Below are positions 1 through 5,719 of a DNA stretch of 7,905 bases, in pieces. Source of the stretch: Oscillospiraceae bacterium (GTDB taxonomy: Bacteria; Bacillota; Clostridia; Oscillospirales; Oscillospiraceae); the NCBI GenBank assembly GCA_031264545.1, contig JAISDV010000044.1:1-7905 (forward strand), read 5' to 3'. The position numbers were made by a program, and so were the translations under genes. Position 1 is the first letter of the stretch; every line of letters begins with the position of its first letter. Under the pieces are notes generated by a model. The model was not told the origin of the DNA, made no database searches, and saw nothing but the letters and a program-made list of their open reading frames with translations.

Positions 1-140
1 GCGCCGTACATGACGCCGTGATCTGTGACGGCAAGCGCGGTCTGCCCCAGATTTTTGGCGCAGTCGGCCATCTCCTCTATACGGCAGGCGCCGTCGAGCA
101 GACTGTACTCCGAGTGCACATGCAGATGGACAAACGACAT
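1..140 (-). CDS. dnaE: DNA polymerase III alpha subunit, N-terminal fragment (PHP domain)
   Basis: Only the first 46 codons are present; the gene runs off the left edge. The visible peptide starts MSFVHLHVHSEYSLLDGA and reaches the segment VTDHGVMYG, which is the N-terminal PHP (polymerase and histidinol phosphatase) domain of bacterial DnaE. The HLHVHSEYSLLDG and TDHG segments carry the histidines and aspartate of the PHP metal site. DnaE is the catalytic alpha subunit of the replicative polymerase and acts at the fork in the cytoplasm. The start is fixed by an AAGGAG ribosome binding site at 147-152, six bases before the ATG. It is the last visible gene of the hprK-to-whiA cluster, but a 160-bp palindromic repeat separates it from whiA. 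I see no convincing promoter of its own, so it may depend on read-through. The C-terminal polymerase domains cannot be assessed. Confidence 0.95.
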   Translation of the reverse strand, partial: MSFVHLHVHSEYSLLDGACRIEEMADCAKNLGQTALAVTDHGVMYG

Positions 141-146
141 TTTTAA

Positions 147-152
147 CTCCTT
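147..152 (-). promoter_or_regulatory. Ribosome binding site of dnaE
   Basis: The minus strand reads AAGGAG, then six bases, then ATG. It lies eight bases from the inner edge of the palindromic repeat, which therefore leaves the translation signal intact. Confidence 0.8.
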
Positions 153-160
153 TTCTCTTA

Positions 161-320
161 GAACCAGTATACACAGCGTGGAATGGCGGATAAGCGAGAC
201 ATTATTTCGCCGTGCAAGGCAAATTTTTGCGGGAATACTTGATGTATTTCAAAAAAATTTAACGCGGAGCGGCGGAACAATGTCCGTTTAGACAGCGTTT
301 CGCGCTGTGTATACGGGTTC
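161..320. repeat. 160-bp imperfect palindrome with 18-bp terminal inverted repeats (MITE-like)
   Basis: The ends 161-178 and 303-320 are inverted copies matching at 17 of 18 positions (GAACC, one variable base, GTATACACAGCG). The symmetry continues inward: 199-212 pairs with 270-283 at 12 of 14 positions, and 232-238 pairs with 244-250 at 6 of 7 around a five-base centre. The whole element can therefore fold back on itself. It is flanked by TTA on both sides (158-160 and 321-323), which could be a 3-bp target duplication, though so short a match is weak evidence. It contains no gene. A diverged part copy lies at 3207-3242. It fills nearly all the space between whiA (stop at 330) and the dnaE ribosome binding site. 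Being non-coding, short, palindromic and repeated fits a miniature inverted-repeat element or a REP-like sequence; a bidirectional terminator or RNA-processing role is also possible. Confidence 0.75.
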
Positions 321-329
321 TTAAACGTT

Positions 330-1223
330 TCAGCGCCGGTGCTCAGTCAGCTTTCTCAGCCTGTGGCTGATGCAGGACTTGCTGACAGGCGGGATGGCAA
401 GGGCGGCCAGATCCGTCAGGCTTGCCTCGGGATTGGCGATGCGCAGAAGCGCGGCCTCGCGCAGCTTTTCCGGCAGCGCGTCAAGTCCTGCCGTGCGCTC
501 GATTCGCCGGATGGCCTCGAGCTGCTCTTCCGCTGCGAGCACGATCTTGTCGGCGTTGGCGCTGTCGCAGTTGACACGGCGGTTAACGGCGTTGCGCATA
601 TCCTTTTCGACCTTCGCGGACATGATCCCCATCGCCGAAACCGGCGCGCCCAGCAGGGTAAAGAAATCCTCGATGGTCTCGGACTGCTTGAAATAGATCA
701 CATAGTTGCCCCCGCGGGACGCGTCCTTGGGTAAAAACCCCAGCTCCAGCAGGATGGAAAGGGTTTCGCGGCTGACGTTGTAGTGATCCGTCACAAGCTC
801 GAGGTGATAGCTTTTGGCCGGGTCGGTGATGCTCCCCCCCGCGAGGAAAGCGCCCCGCAGAAAGGCCGCCTTGCAGCAGTCGCTTTCAAGCACGCCGAGG
901 TTGATGTGGTGGGCGAGTATGCCCTTGGCCTCATAGCCGTAGGTCCCGTAAACGCGGCGGATATGCTCCCGGCTGGTCAGCGTCAGAGTTTGTTTGCCCT
1001 TGACGTCCGCCGCGGGCACAGAATCAAGGCCGAAACCGAAGGCCTTCCTGAAAAGTCTCGGCAGCCTTTCGGCCAGCTCGGCGCTGGAGGTGACAATCCG
1101 GATTTCGTCCGCCGTGAACATATTGCAGAACAGCAACGTCCCGTAGACCTCCGCGACGGCACAGCAGCGCCTCGAGAGCGGTTCCCGGCACAGCTCGGCT
1201 TTCGTATCCGAAGAAAAAGACAT
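330..1223 (-). CDS. whiA: DNA-binding protein WhiA
   Basis: A 297-residue protein starting MSFSSDTKAELCRE, the usual WhiA N-terminus and usual length. Residues about 20-210 form the LAGLIDADG-endonuclease-like fold, with AFLRGAFLAGGSITDP at 120-135 in the place of the family's core helix. A conserved RRVNCDSANADK segment at 215-226 leads into a C-terminal helix-turn-helix (about 253-295, ending SCISHRLRKL). WhiA controls sporulation septation in Streptomyces and affects division and chromosome segregation in Bacillus; it binds DNA but lost nuclease activity. The open frame extends upstream by 45 codons, but those overlap yvcK. The ATG at 1223 gives the canonical N-terminus and follows a GGGGTG-type ribosome binding site. 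It lies 35 bases after yvcK, its usual partner, so the two are almost certainly co-transcribed. The specific targets here cannot be read from the sequence. Confidence 0.96.
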   Translation of the reverse strand: MSFSSDTKAELCREPLSRRCCAVAEVYGTLLFCNMFTADEIRIVTSSAELAERLPRLFRKAFGFGLDSVPAADVKGKQTLTLTSREHIRRVYGTYGYEAKGILAHHINLGVLESDCCKAAFLRGAFLAGGSITDPAKSYHLELVTDHYNVSRETLSILLELGFLPKDASRGGNYVIYFKQSETIEDFFTLLGAPVSAMGIMSAKVEKDMRNAVNRRVNCDSANADKIVLAAEEQLEAIRRIERTAGLDALPEKLREAALLRIANPEASLTDLAALAIPPVSKSCISHRLRKLTEHRR

Positions 1224-1258
1224 GGTCACACCCCGCTTATATTTGTCTGCCGCGATGC

Positions 1259-2257
1259 TCAGGTGTTGAATATCCTCGTCGGGGATTTCTCGCGGTACAG
1301 GCTCATGATCTCCAGCGCCAGGCGCTTTGAGTCGTGCCGGGCGAGGCCGCCCGAGCAATCGAGCATGGGGCGGAGCACAGTCTCGACGCCCAGCTTTTCG
1401 AGCGCCGGGATATCCACCGCGGTCTGGCAGGCGCCTTCCTTCCGGTAGCTTGCGGCAACGTGAGCGGGCAGGGGCGCGCTGTTGGCCAGGCAGTAGTCGA
1501 AAAGCTTTCCGCCGGAATGGGCAAAAAGCGCCCGCACATGGTCGGAAGCGGTGTAATGCTCGGTTTCCCCGTCCTGCGTCGTGACGTTCAGTACGTATAT
1601 GCGAAGCGCCTTCGCGCTTTCAATGGCGCTGACGATACCCTCCGTCAAAAGATTCGGAATGATGCTCGTATAAAGGCTGCCGGGGCCGAGGAGGATCAGG
1701 TCCGCCTCGCTGATGGCCGCGAGACTGTCCCCAAGCGCGGGCGGCTTTTCCGGGATCAGCGAAACCTGGGAGATCCGCTGATCCGTCTTTTTCTTATGCG
1801 CCGTGATTTTCGATTCGCCCAGCACCTTCGTGCCGTCGTCGAAAAACGCCAGCAGACGGACATCCGCCGTCGTGACGGGAAGCACCCGTCCCGTGATGGC
1901 CAGAACCTCGCTCAGGCGGCGCACCGCTTCGTAAAATGAACCGGAAAGGTCGGTCAGCGCGGCGAGAAAGAGGTTCCCTAGGCTCTGTCCCCGCAGCAGC
2001 CCTTCTGAAAAACGGTAGCTCAGAAGCTGCTCCATGGCCGGCTCTGTGTTCGCAAGCGCCGAGAGACAGTTTCTCACATCCCCGGGCGGCGGCATACCCA
2101 GCTCATCCCTGAGCCTTCCGGAGCTGCCCCCGTCGTCCGCCATGGTCACGATCGCCGTGAGCTTCGAGGTGCGGAGCTTCAGGCCCCGAAGCATATTTGA
2201 AAGCCCCGATCCGCCGCCGATGGCGACGACAGACGGCTCGGATTGCTGCTTTGACAT
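1259..2257 (-). CDS. yvcK: YvcK-family UDP-GlcNAc-binding regulator (gluconeogenesis factor)
   Basis: 332 residues, close to the family norm, with a CofD-like Rossmann fold. Motifs in order: GGGSGL nucleotide-binding loop (14-19), MADDGGSSGRLR (39-50), PPGDVRNCLSAL (57-68), GNLFLAAL (94-101), LLGPGSLYTSIIPNLL (189-204), NVTTQDGETEHYTASDHV (224-241) and a C-terminal HDS (308-310). YvcK proteins are cytoplasmic. In Bacillus they are needed for growth and normal shape on gluconeogenic carbon sources and bind UDP-N-acetylglucosamine, tying carbon state to cell-wall precursor supply. CofD transferase function is unlikely given the rapZ-yvcK-whiA setting. The ATG at 2257 follows GAGGAA at 2261-2266. 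The gap to rapZ is 67 bases and to whiA 35, consistent with one transcript. The link with murB and hprK in the same cluster fits the known physiology. Confidence 0.95.
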   Translation of the reverse strand: MSKQQSEPSVVAIGGGSGLSNMLRGLKLRTSKLTAIVTMADDGGSSGRLRDELGMPPPGDVRNCLSALANTEPAMEQLLSYRFSEGLLRGQSLGNLFLAALTDLSGSFYEAVRRLSEVLAITGRVLPVTTADVRLLAFFDDGTKVLGESKITAHKKKTDQRISQVSLIPEKPPALGDSLAAISEADLILLGPGSLYTSIIPNLLTEGIVSAIESAKALRIYVLNVTTQDGETEHYTASDHVRALFAHSGGKLFDYCLANSAPLPAHVAASYRKEGACQTAVDIPALEKLGVETVLRPMLDCSGGLARHDSKRLALEIMSLYREKSPTRIFNT

Positions 2258-2324
2258 GGTTTCCTCACATTCAGGACGGCGGCAGGACGCCGAAGCCTCC
2301 GGCGCGGGTCAGGCCGCGCGGCGA

Positions 2325-3182
2325 TTATTTCATAATATCCCTGTTGATGTTCTGCGCGGGGTAATCCAAGCGCTCGATATAGTTTGTCAGCTCACGGGCA
2401 ATGGCGACGGAACGGTGATGCCCGCCCGTACAGCCGATGGAAACCGTCAGGCTCATTTTTCCCTCCTCTTCATAGAGCGGGAGCAGAAATTTGAGCATTT
2501 CCCGGAGCATATCCAGAAATTCCCTCGTCACACCGTTCTGAAGCACGAAGCGGCTGACCGGCTCGTCAAGACCGTTAAGCTCCCGCAGCTCCGCGACATA
2601 GAAGGGATTCGGCAGGAAGCGGACATCGAAAACCAGATCAGATTCGAGTGGGATTCCGTGCTTGTAACCGAAGGAGATGACATTGACCACGAGCTTCCGT
2701 TTGCAATCGTCGCCGACAATAAGCCGGAAAACCTCGCGTTGGAGCATACTGAGCGTGAAATTGCCGGTATTGATTACATAGTCCGCGCGCTCCCTGACAG
2801 GCGTGAGCAGCTTTTTTTCGTTCTCGATAGCCTCCTCGACGGAAATGCCCGATCCGGCCAGCGGATGCGGCCGGCGCGTCTCCTTGTAGCGCTTGACAAT
2901 GCTCGCGGTGTCGGCCTCGATAAACAGGATGCGGTAGTCGCAGCCGAGACTCCACAGCCCATCGAGCACCTCGAACAGCTCTTCGAAATTTGCCCGCTCG
3001 CGGATGTCCGTGACGAGGGCGACCTTCTCATAGCGCTCGCCTGCGGCAAGGCAGATCTGAGCGAATTTCGGAATCAGCGCGATGGGCATGTTGTCCACAC
3101 AGTAGTAGTCCAGGTCCTCGAGCACGTCCGCCGCCCGGCTCTTGCCTGCGCCGGAAAGACCCGATATGATGATAAACTCCAT
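2325..3182 (-). CDS. rapZ: RapZ/YvcJ-family nucleotide-binding protein
   Basis: 285 residues, the standard length. A Walker A P-loop GLSGAGKS lies at 8-15, followed by YYCVDNMPIALIPKF (26-40), RRPHPL (103-108), the family core FGYKHGIPLESDLVFDVRFL (171-190) and the C-terminal signature IGCTGGHHRSVA (249-260), ending NINRDIMK. The N-terminal half is a P-loop NTPase-like domain; the C-terminal half is the domain that in E. coli RapZ binds small RNAs and senses glucosamine-6-phosphate to set GlmS levels. In Gram-positives (YvcJ) it hydrolyses nucleotides and genetically sits with yvcK. I infer a regulator of amino-sugar or cell-envelope metabolism; the RNA adaptor mechanism is not proven in this lineage. 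It lies 53 bases after murB and 67 before yvcK. A fragment of the palindromic repeat occupies part of the murB-rapZ gap. Confidence 0.96.
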   Translation of the reverse strand: MEFIIISGLSGAGKSRAADVLEDLDYYCVDNMPIALIPKFAQICLAAGERYEKVALVTDIRERANFEELFEVLDGLWSLGCDYRILFIEADTASIVKRYKETRRPHPLAGSGISVEEAIENEKKLLTPVRERADYVINTGNFTLSMLQREVFRLIVGDDCKRKLVVNVISFGYKHGIPLESDLVFDVRFLPNPFYVAELRELNGLDEPVSRFVLQNGVTREFLDMLREMLKFLLPLYEEEGKMSLTVSIGCTGGHHRSVAIARELTNYIERLDYPAQNINRDIMK

Positions 3183-3206
3183 GGGCTGCTCCTTTCTCCG
3201 GGTTAA

Positions 3207-3242
3207 GAACCTGTATTCACAGTGAGGAATACCGGCTAAGCG
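3207..3242. repeat. Diverged fragment of the palindromic repeat, overlapping the murB stop
   Basis: These 36 bases match 161-196, the left end of the large palindrome, at 29 of 36 positions on the same strand, from GAACC through GTAT, CACAG and GGAAT to TAAGCG. The preceding bases TTAA also resemble the flank of the full element. Inside it, GTATTC (3212-3217) and GAATAC (3226-3231) form a small stem with an eight-base loop. The right end runs into murB and contains its TAG stop (3236-3238). It could be an old, truncated copy or a related REP-like unit. Confidence 0.6.
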
Positions 3243-4156
3243 TTCCGGATAATTTTAACCTCCGGCTCGAGTGTAACGCCCGTCCGGCCGTAAACCGTTT
3301 CCCTGATGTGCGCCATGAGCCTGAGCACATCCTCGAAGCTGGCGTCTCCGCGATTTATCACGAAGCCCGCGTGCTTTTCGGAAACCTGCGCCCCGCCGAG
3401 CGCATAACCCTTTAGTCCGGCTTCTTCAATAAGAGCCGCGGCATAGCCTTTTTCCGGTCTTTTAAAGGTGCTGCCGGCGGAGGGCCTTTCAAGCGGCTGG
3501 GAGGCCCGGCGCTTTTCGGAAAGCGCGCGCATCCGCGCGTGGATCGCATCCGCGCCGCCCTGTGCGAGCCTCAGCTCGCAGCTGATAATAACCGCGTTTG
3601 TGTCGGAGAAAGCGCTGTGCCGGTAGCCCAGGGCCAGGCCGTCTCCGGCTCTGACGCACAGCCTGAGCGCCTCGTCCAGATAGGTCACGGAGAGCAGGAC
3701 GTTTTTCATCTCCCCGCCATAGGCCCCGGCGTTCATGCTGGCCGCGCCTCCGAGCGTTCCCGGAATTCCATGGGCAAACTCGAGACCGGTCAGAGAGAAG
3801 TCCGCGCACGCGCTCGCAAGCCGCGAGAGACTGATCCCGGAGAGCGCGGAAACGCGCAGCGCGTCCGTCCGCGCAAGGGCGCTCATGCCGTCCGACAGCT
3901 TGATGACGAAACGGCGAAGCGGCGCGTCGGTCACAAGCAGGTTCGTCCCGTTGCCGATCACCAGCGGCTGTACGCCTTTTTCACGGAGAAAGAGGCAGAG
4001 CGCCTGGACGTCCTCCGATGACGACGGCAGCGCCATCGCCGCGGCAGGTCCGCCGATCCGGAACGAGCAGTGCCACCGCATCGGCTCGTTTTCCCGCAAC
4101 TCGAGACGCGGCATTTTTTCCCTCAGGTCCCTTGCAAGAGGTTTGAAATCCGCCAT
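3236..4156 (-). CDS. murB: UDP-N-acetylenolpyruvoylglucosamine reductase MurB
   Basis: 306 residues, in the size range of Gram-positive MurB. This cytoplasmic flavoenzyme uses NADPH to reduce UDP-GlcNAc-enolpyruvate to UDP-N-acetylmuramate, the second committed step of peptidoglycan synthesis. The FAD-binding region shows SFRIGGPA (31-38) and GNGTNLLV (68-75). The substrate domain shows a GIPGTLGGAASMNAGAYGGE segment, GYRHSAF, and GSTFKRP carrying the serine proposed as proton donor. The C-terminal LEPEVKII carries the conserved glutamate. An in-frame GTG at 4162 also exists, but it overlaps the AGGAG ribosome binding site, so the ATG at 4156 is the start. The last codon and the TAG stop fall inside a repeat fragment (3207-3242). 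The gene follows hprK by 33 bases and precedes rapZ by 53. MurB beside rapZ-yvcK-whiA is a recurrent clostridial arrangement. Confidence 0.96.
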   Translation of the reverse strand: MADFKPLARDLREKMPRLELRENEPMRWHCSFRIGGPAAAMALPSSSEDVQALCLFLREKGVQPLVIGNGTNLLVTDAPLRRFVIKLSDGMSALARTDALRVSALSGISLSRLASACADFSLTGLEFAHGIPGTLGGAASMNAGAYGGEMKNVLLSVTYLDEALRLCVRAGDGLALGYRHSAFSDTNAVIISCELRLAQGGADAIHARMRALSEKRRASQPLERPSAGSTFKRPEKGYAAALIEEAGLKGYALGGAQVSEKHAGFVINRGDASFEDVLRLMAHIRETVYGRTGVTLEPEVKIIRNA

Positions 4157-4161
4157 AAACA

Positions 4162-4166
4162 CTCCT
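4162..4166 (-). promoter_or_regulatory. Ribosome binding site that fixes the murB start
   Basis: The minus strand reads AGGAG, then TGTTT, then ATG, a five-base spacing to the ATG at 4156. The alternative upstream GTG (4162-4160) begins on the last G of this site and so cannot be properly used with it. Confidence 0.8.
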
Positions 4167-4189
4167 GTCAGTCCGTTTTTTGCCGGACC

Positions 4190-5131
4190 TTACTCAAAAA
4201 GGTCGTTATCCACAAAGCGGTCGTGCGTGTGCTCGAGCTCCTGCGCGGCGTTATAGCCGAGCTTTTTCTGCCGGTTGTTCATCGCGGCAAGCTCGAGTAT
4301 AACCGCGAGGTTTCTTCCGGGACGCACTGGGATCGTCAAGGCGGGCACGTCGAGGCCGAGTATCTCGGTGTATTCGGAGTCCGCGCCGAGCCGGTCGTAG
4401 GCCCTGTAGTCCTCCCAGTTTTCCAGCTTGACGACCAAATGGATGGTCTGTGAGGCCTTGACCGCGCCGACGCCGTAAATATACCGGGCGTTGATAATGC
4501 CGATCCCGCGGAATTCCATAAAATGCCGGATCAGCGGAGGCGCTTCGCCGACAAGCTCATCGTGGGAGATCTTCTTGATTTCGACCGCGTCGTCGGCAAT
4601 GAGCCGGTGCCCGCGCTTGACCAGCTCGAGCGCCGTTTCACTTTTACCTATGCCGCTGTCCCCGGTGATGAGCAGGCCCTCGCCGTAGACCTCGACCAAA
4701 ACGCCGTGTATCGTCTTTCTCGGGGCAAGGTGGACGTGGAGCGAGCCGATGAGCCGGGCCATGAATTCTGAGGTATCCATCTCTGAGACGAACACGCTGA
4801 CGTCATATCGATCCGCAAGCGCGAGCATTTCCGGAAAAGGCTCCACCCTGTGGCAGACCACGAGCGCGCGGGGCTTGCGCCGCATCAGCCCCTCTATCGC
4901 GCCGTAGCGCCCCTCGGGACTGAGCCGCTCCAGATAAGTGTGCTCCTGCTTGCCGGAAACCAGCATCCGGCTCGGATTGTAGTATTCAAAGAAGCCCGCG
5001 AATTGAAGCCCCGGCCTGTCGACCGCCATACTGTATACCCGCTCTTCGTCAAAAGCATCCGAAGCGTGGGCTATCCTGAGGGCATGCTCCTTTACAAGCT
5101 GAGAGAGCAGAACCGAATATTCCTCCGCCAT
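4190..5131 (-). CDS. hprK: HPr kinase/phosphorylase
   Basis: 313 residues, the normal length. HprK phosphorylates HPr of the sugar phosphotransferase system on serine 46 and also removes that phosphate, so it is the sensor for CcpA-type catabolite repression. Residues about 1-130 are the variable N-terminal domain. The catalytic domain shows IHGVLVEVYG with the conserved histidine at 142, the P-loop GDSGIGKS (157-164), LIADDAVEI (178-185), the HprK signature MEFRGIGIINARYIYG (205-220), and the C-terminal RPGRNLAVILELAAMN then LGYNAA needed for hexamer contacts. The open frame continues 45 codons upstream. The ATG at 5131 is preferred: it gives the typical N-terminus, follows GGGTGA, and the upstream codons lie before the predicted transcription start. 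HPr itself is not in the window. hprK is the first gene of the cluster, 33 bases before murB. Confidence 0.97.
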   Translation of the reverse strand: MAEEYSVLLSQLVKEHALRIAHASDAFDEERVYSMAVDRPGLQFAGFFEYYNPSRMLVSGKQEHTYLERLSPEGRYGAIEGLMRRKPRALVVCHRVEPFPEMLALADRYDVSVFVSEMDTSEFMARLIGSLHVHLAPRKTIHGVLVEVYGEGLLITGDSGIGKSETALELVKRGHRLIADDAVEIKKISHDELVGEAPPLIRHFMEFRGIGIINARYIYGVGAVKASQTIHLVVKLENWEDYRAYDRLGADSEYTEILGLDVPALTIPVRPGRNLAVILELAAMNNRQKKLGYNAAQELEHTHDRFVDNDLFE

Positions 5132-5160
5132 AGTTTCACCCGCCTTTATTGATACTTTAT

Positions 5161-5189
5161 ATTTTAGATTCTGCGGGTAAAATTTGCAA
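5161..5189 (-). promoter_or_regulatory. Predicted vegetative (sigma-A type) promoter of the hprK cluster
   Basis: On the minus strand, TTGCAA (-35, at 5184-5189) is followed by exactly 17 bases and TAAAAT (-10, at 5161-5166). Transcription would begin near 5154, leaving a leader of about 22 bases before hprK. It lies just after the rpmB terminator, so hprK and the genes behind it form an independent unit. No operator was evident. Confidence 0.7.
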
Positions 5190-5245
5190 GCCCCATTATT
5201 GGCCGCGCCACACGCCGGAGCTGCGCGGCACGCCGCTTTTTTCTC

Positions 5246-5278
5246 AAAAACAAAAGCGCCGCTCAAAAAAGCGGCGCT
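5246..5278 (-). terminator. Intrinsic terminator of rpmB
   Basis: On the minus strand, an 8-bp perfect GC-rich stem (AGCGCCGC with GCGGCGCT; arms 5271-5278 and 5255-5262) with an eight-base loop is followed by TTTGTTTTT (5254-5246). It begins 24 bases after the rpmB stop. An overlapping alternative stem uses 5265-5276 and 5231-5242. Confidence 0.85.
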
Positions 5279-5302
5279 CGGACAATATACACAGAAGCAC
5301 GC

Positions 5303-5491
5303 TCACACAGCGCGGGTCACGCTGCCGCTGCGCAAGCAACGGGTGCAAACGTAGACATGCTTAGGTGTCCCGCCCACTATGGCCTTGACGCGCTTTACAT
5401 TGGGCTTCCATGTGCGGTTTGAACGCCTGTGAGAGTGGCTGACCTGAATGCCGAATGACACACCCTTACCGCAAATTTCACACTTTGCCAT
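5303..5491 (-). CDS. rpmB: Large-subunit ribosomal protein L28 (bL28)
   Basis: 62 residues, the typical bacterial length, starting MAKCEICGKGVSFGIQVSHS, with the central RTWKPNVKRVKA rRNA-binding stretch and the C-terminal VYVCTRCLRSGSV. It keeps both CxxC pairs (Cys4/Cys7 and Cys49/Cys52), so this is the zinc-ribbon C+ form rather than the zinc-free paralogue some bacteria induce under zinc starvation. A GAGGAGGTG ribosome binding site (5501-5509) precedes the ATG at 5491. An in-frame GTG at 5503 is part of that site and is not the start. The gene is monocistronic: it has its own promoter at 5556-5584 and its own terminator at 5246-5278. No zinc-regulator (Zur-type) operator was recognised. 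Confidence 0.98.
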   Translation of the reverse strand: MAKCEICGKGVSFGIQVSHSHRRSNRTWKPNVKRVKAIVGGTPKHVYVCTRCLRSGSVTRAV

Positions 5492-5555
5492 CTTTAGCTG
5501 CACCTCCTCGATCAGTATGCGCCAATCAGTCGAAAATCAAACGAATAGCTTTACA

Positions 5556-5584
5556 ATAATAGCAGAGCCGCCGCGCAAATGCAA
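5556..5584 (-). promoter_or_regulatory. Predicted vegetative promoter of rpmB
   Basis: The minus strand reads TTGCAT (-35, 5579-5584), a 17-base spacer, and TATTAT (-10, 5556-5561). The bases TGC just before the -10 make it an extended -10 promoter. Transcription would start near 5549, giving a leader of about 57 bases before the rpmB start. A match this close to consensus fits a highly expressed ribosomal protein gene. Confidence 0.8.
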
Positions 5585-5637
5585 GGATAATTTTGTTTTT
5601 TTCACGTTTTTTTCGAAGATTTTTTCAAAATACCCTA

Positions 5638-5665
5638 CAAGCCCGGAGCAGACGCTCCGGGCTTG
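5638..5665 (-). terminator. Strong stem-loop downstream of the modular surface-protein gene
   Basis: A perfect 12-bp inverted repeat (5638-5649 with 5654-5665) and a four-base loop (AGAC on the plus strand). It starts 54 bases after the stop of the gene ending at 5720 and lies before the rpmB promoter, so it is placed to end that transcript. The tract after it on the minus strand (TAGGGTATTTT) is a poor U-tract, so termination may be weak or the hairpin may serve mainly to protect the 3' end of the mRNA. Confidence 0.6.
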
Positions 5666-5719
5666 TGCCTTGTTTAACGGGTATGCTTGCCGGTACGGCG
5701 GTAAACGGCTTTTGCGGTT

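Noticed and set aside
25..291. An 88-codon plus-strand open frame across the dnaE start and the palindrome
   Set aside because: It overlaps dnaE antisense and ends inside a non-coding palindromic repeat; no ribosome binding site was seen.
783..1448. Long plus-strand open frames opposite whiA, yvcK and rapZ (also 1334-1939 and 2034-3206)
   Set aside because: They lie antisense to strongly conserved genes in GC-rich DNA, where the complementary strand is often stop-free, and their peptides look like no known protein.
2288..2304. GC-rich hairpin (CGCCG/CGGCG) in the rapZ-yvcK gap as a terminator
   Set aside because: A five-base stem without a T-run in generally GC-rich sequence is expected by chance.
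4171..4188. Small inverted repeat (GTCCG/CGGAC) between hprK and murB as a terminator
   Set aside because: The stem is five bases, no T-tract follows on the minus strand, and it lies within a 33-base gap in an operon.
5283..5300. TATACACAG after rpmB as another copy of the palindromic repeat end
   Set aside because: Only about nine bases match and the rest of the element is absent.
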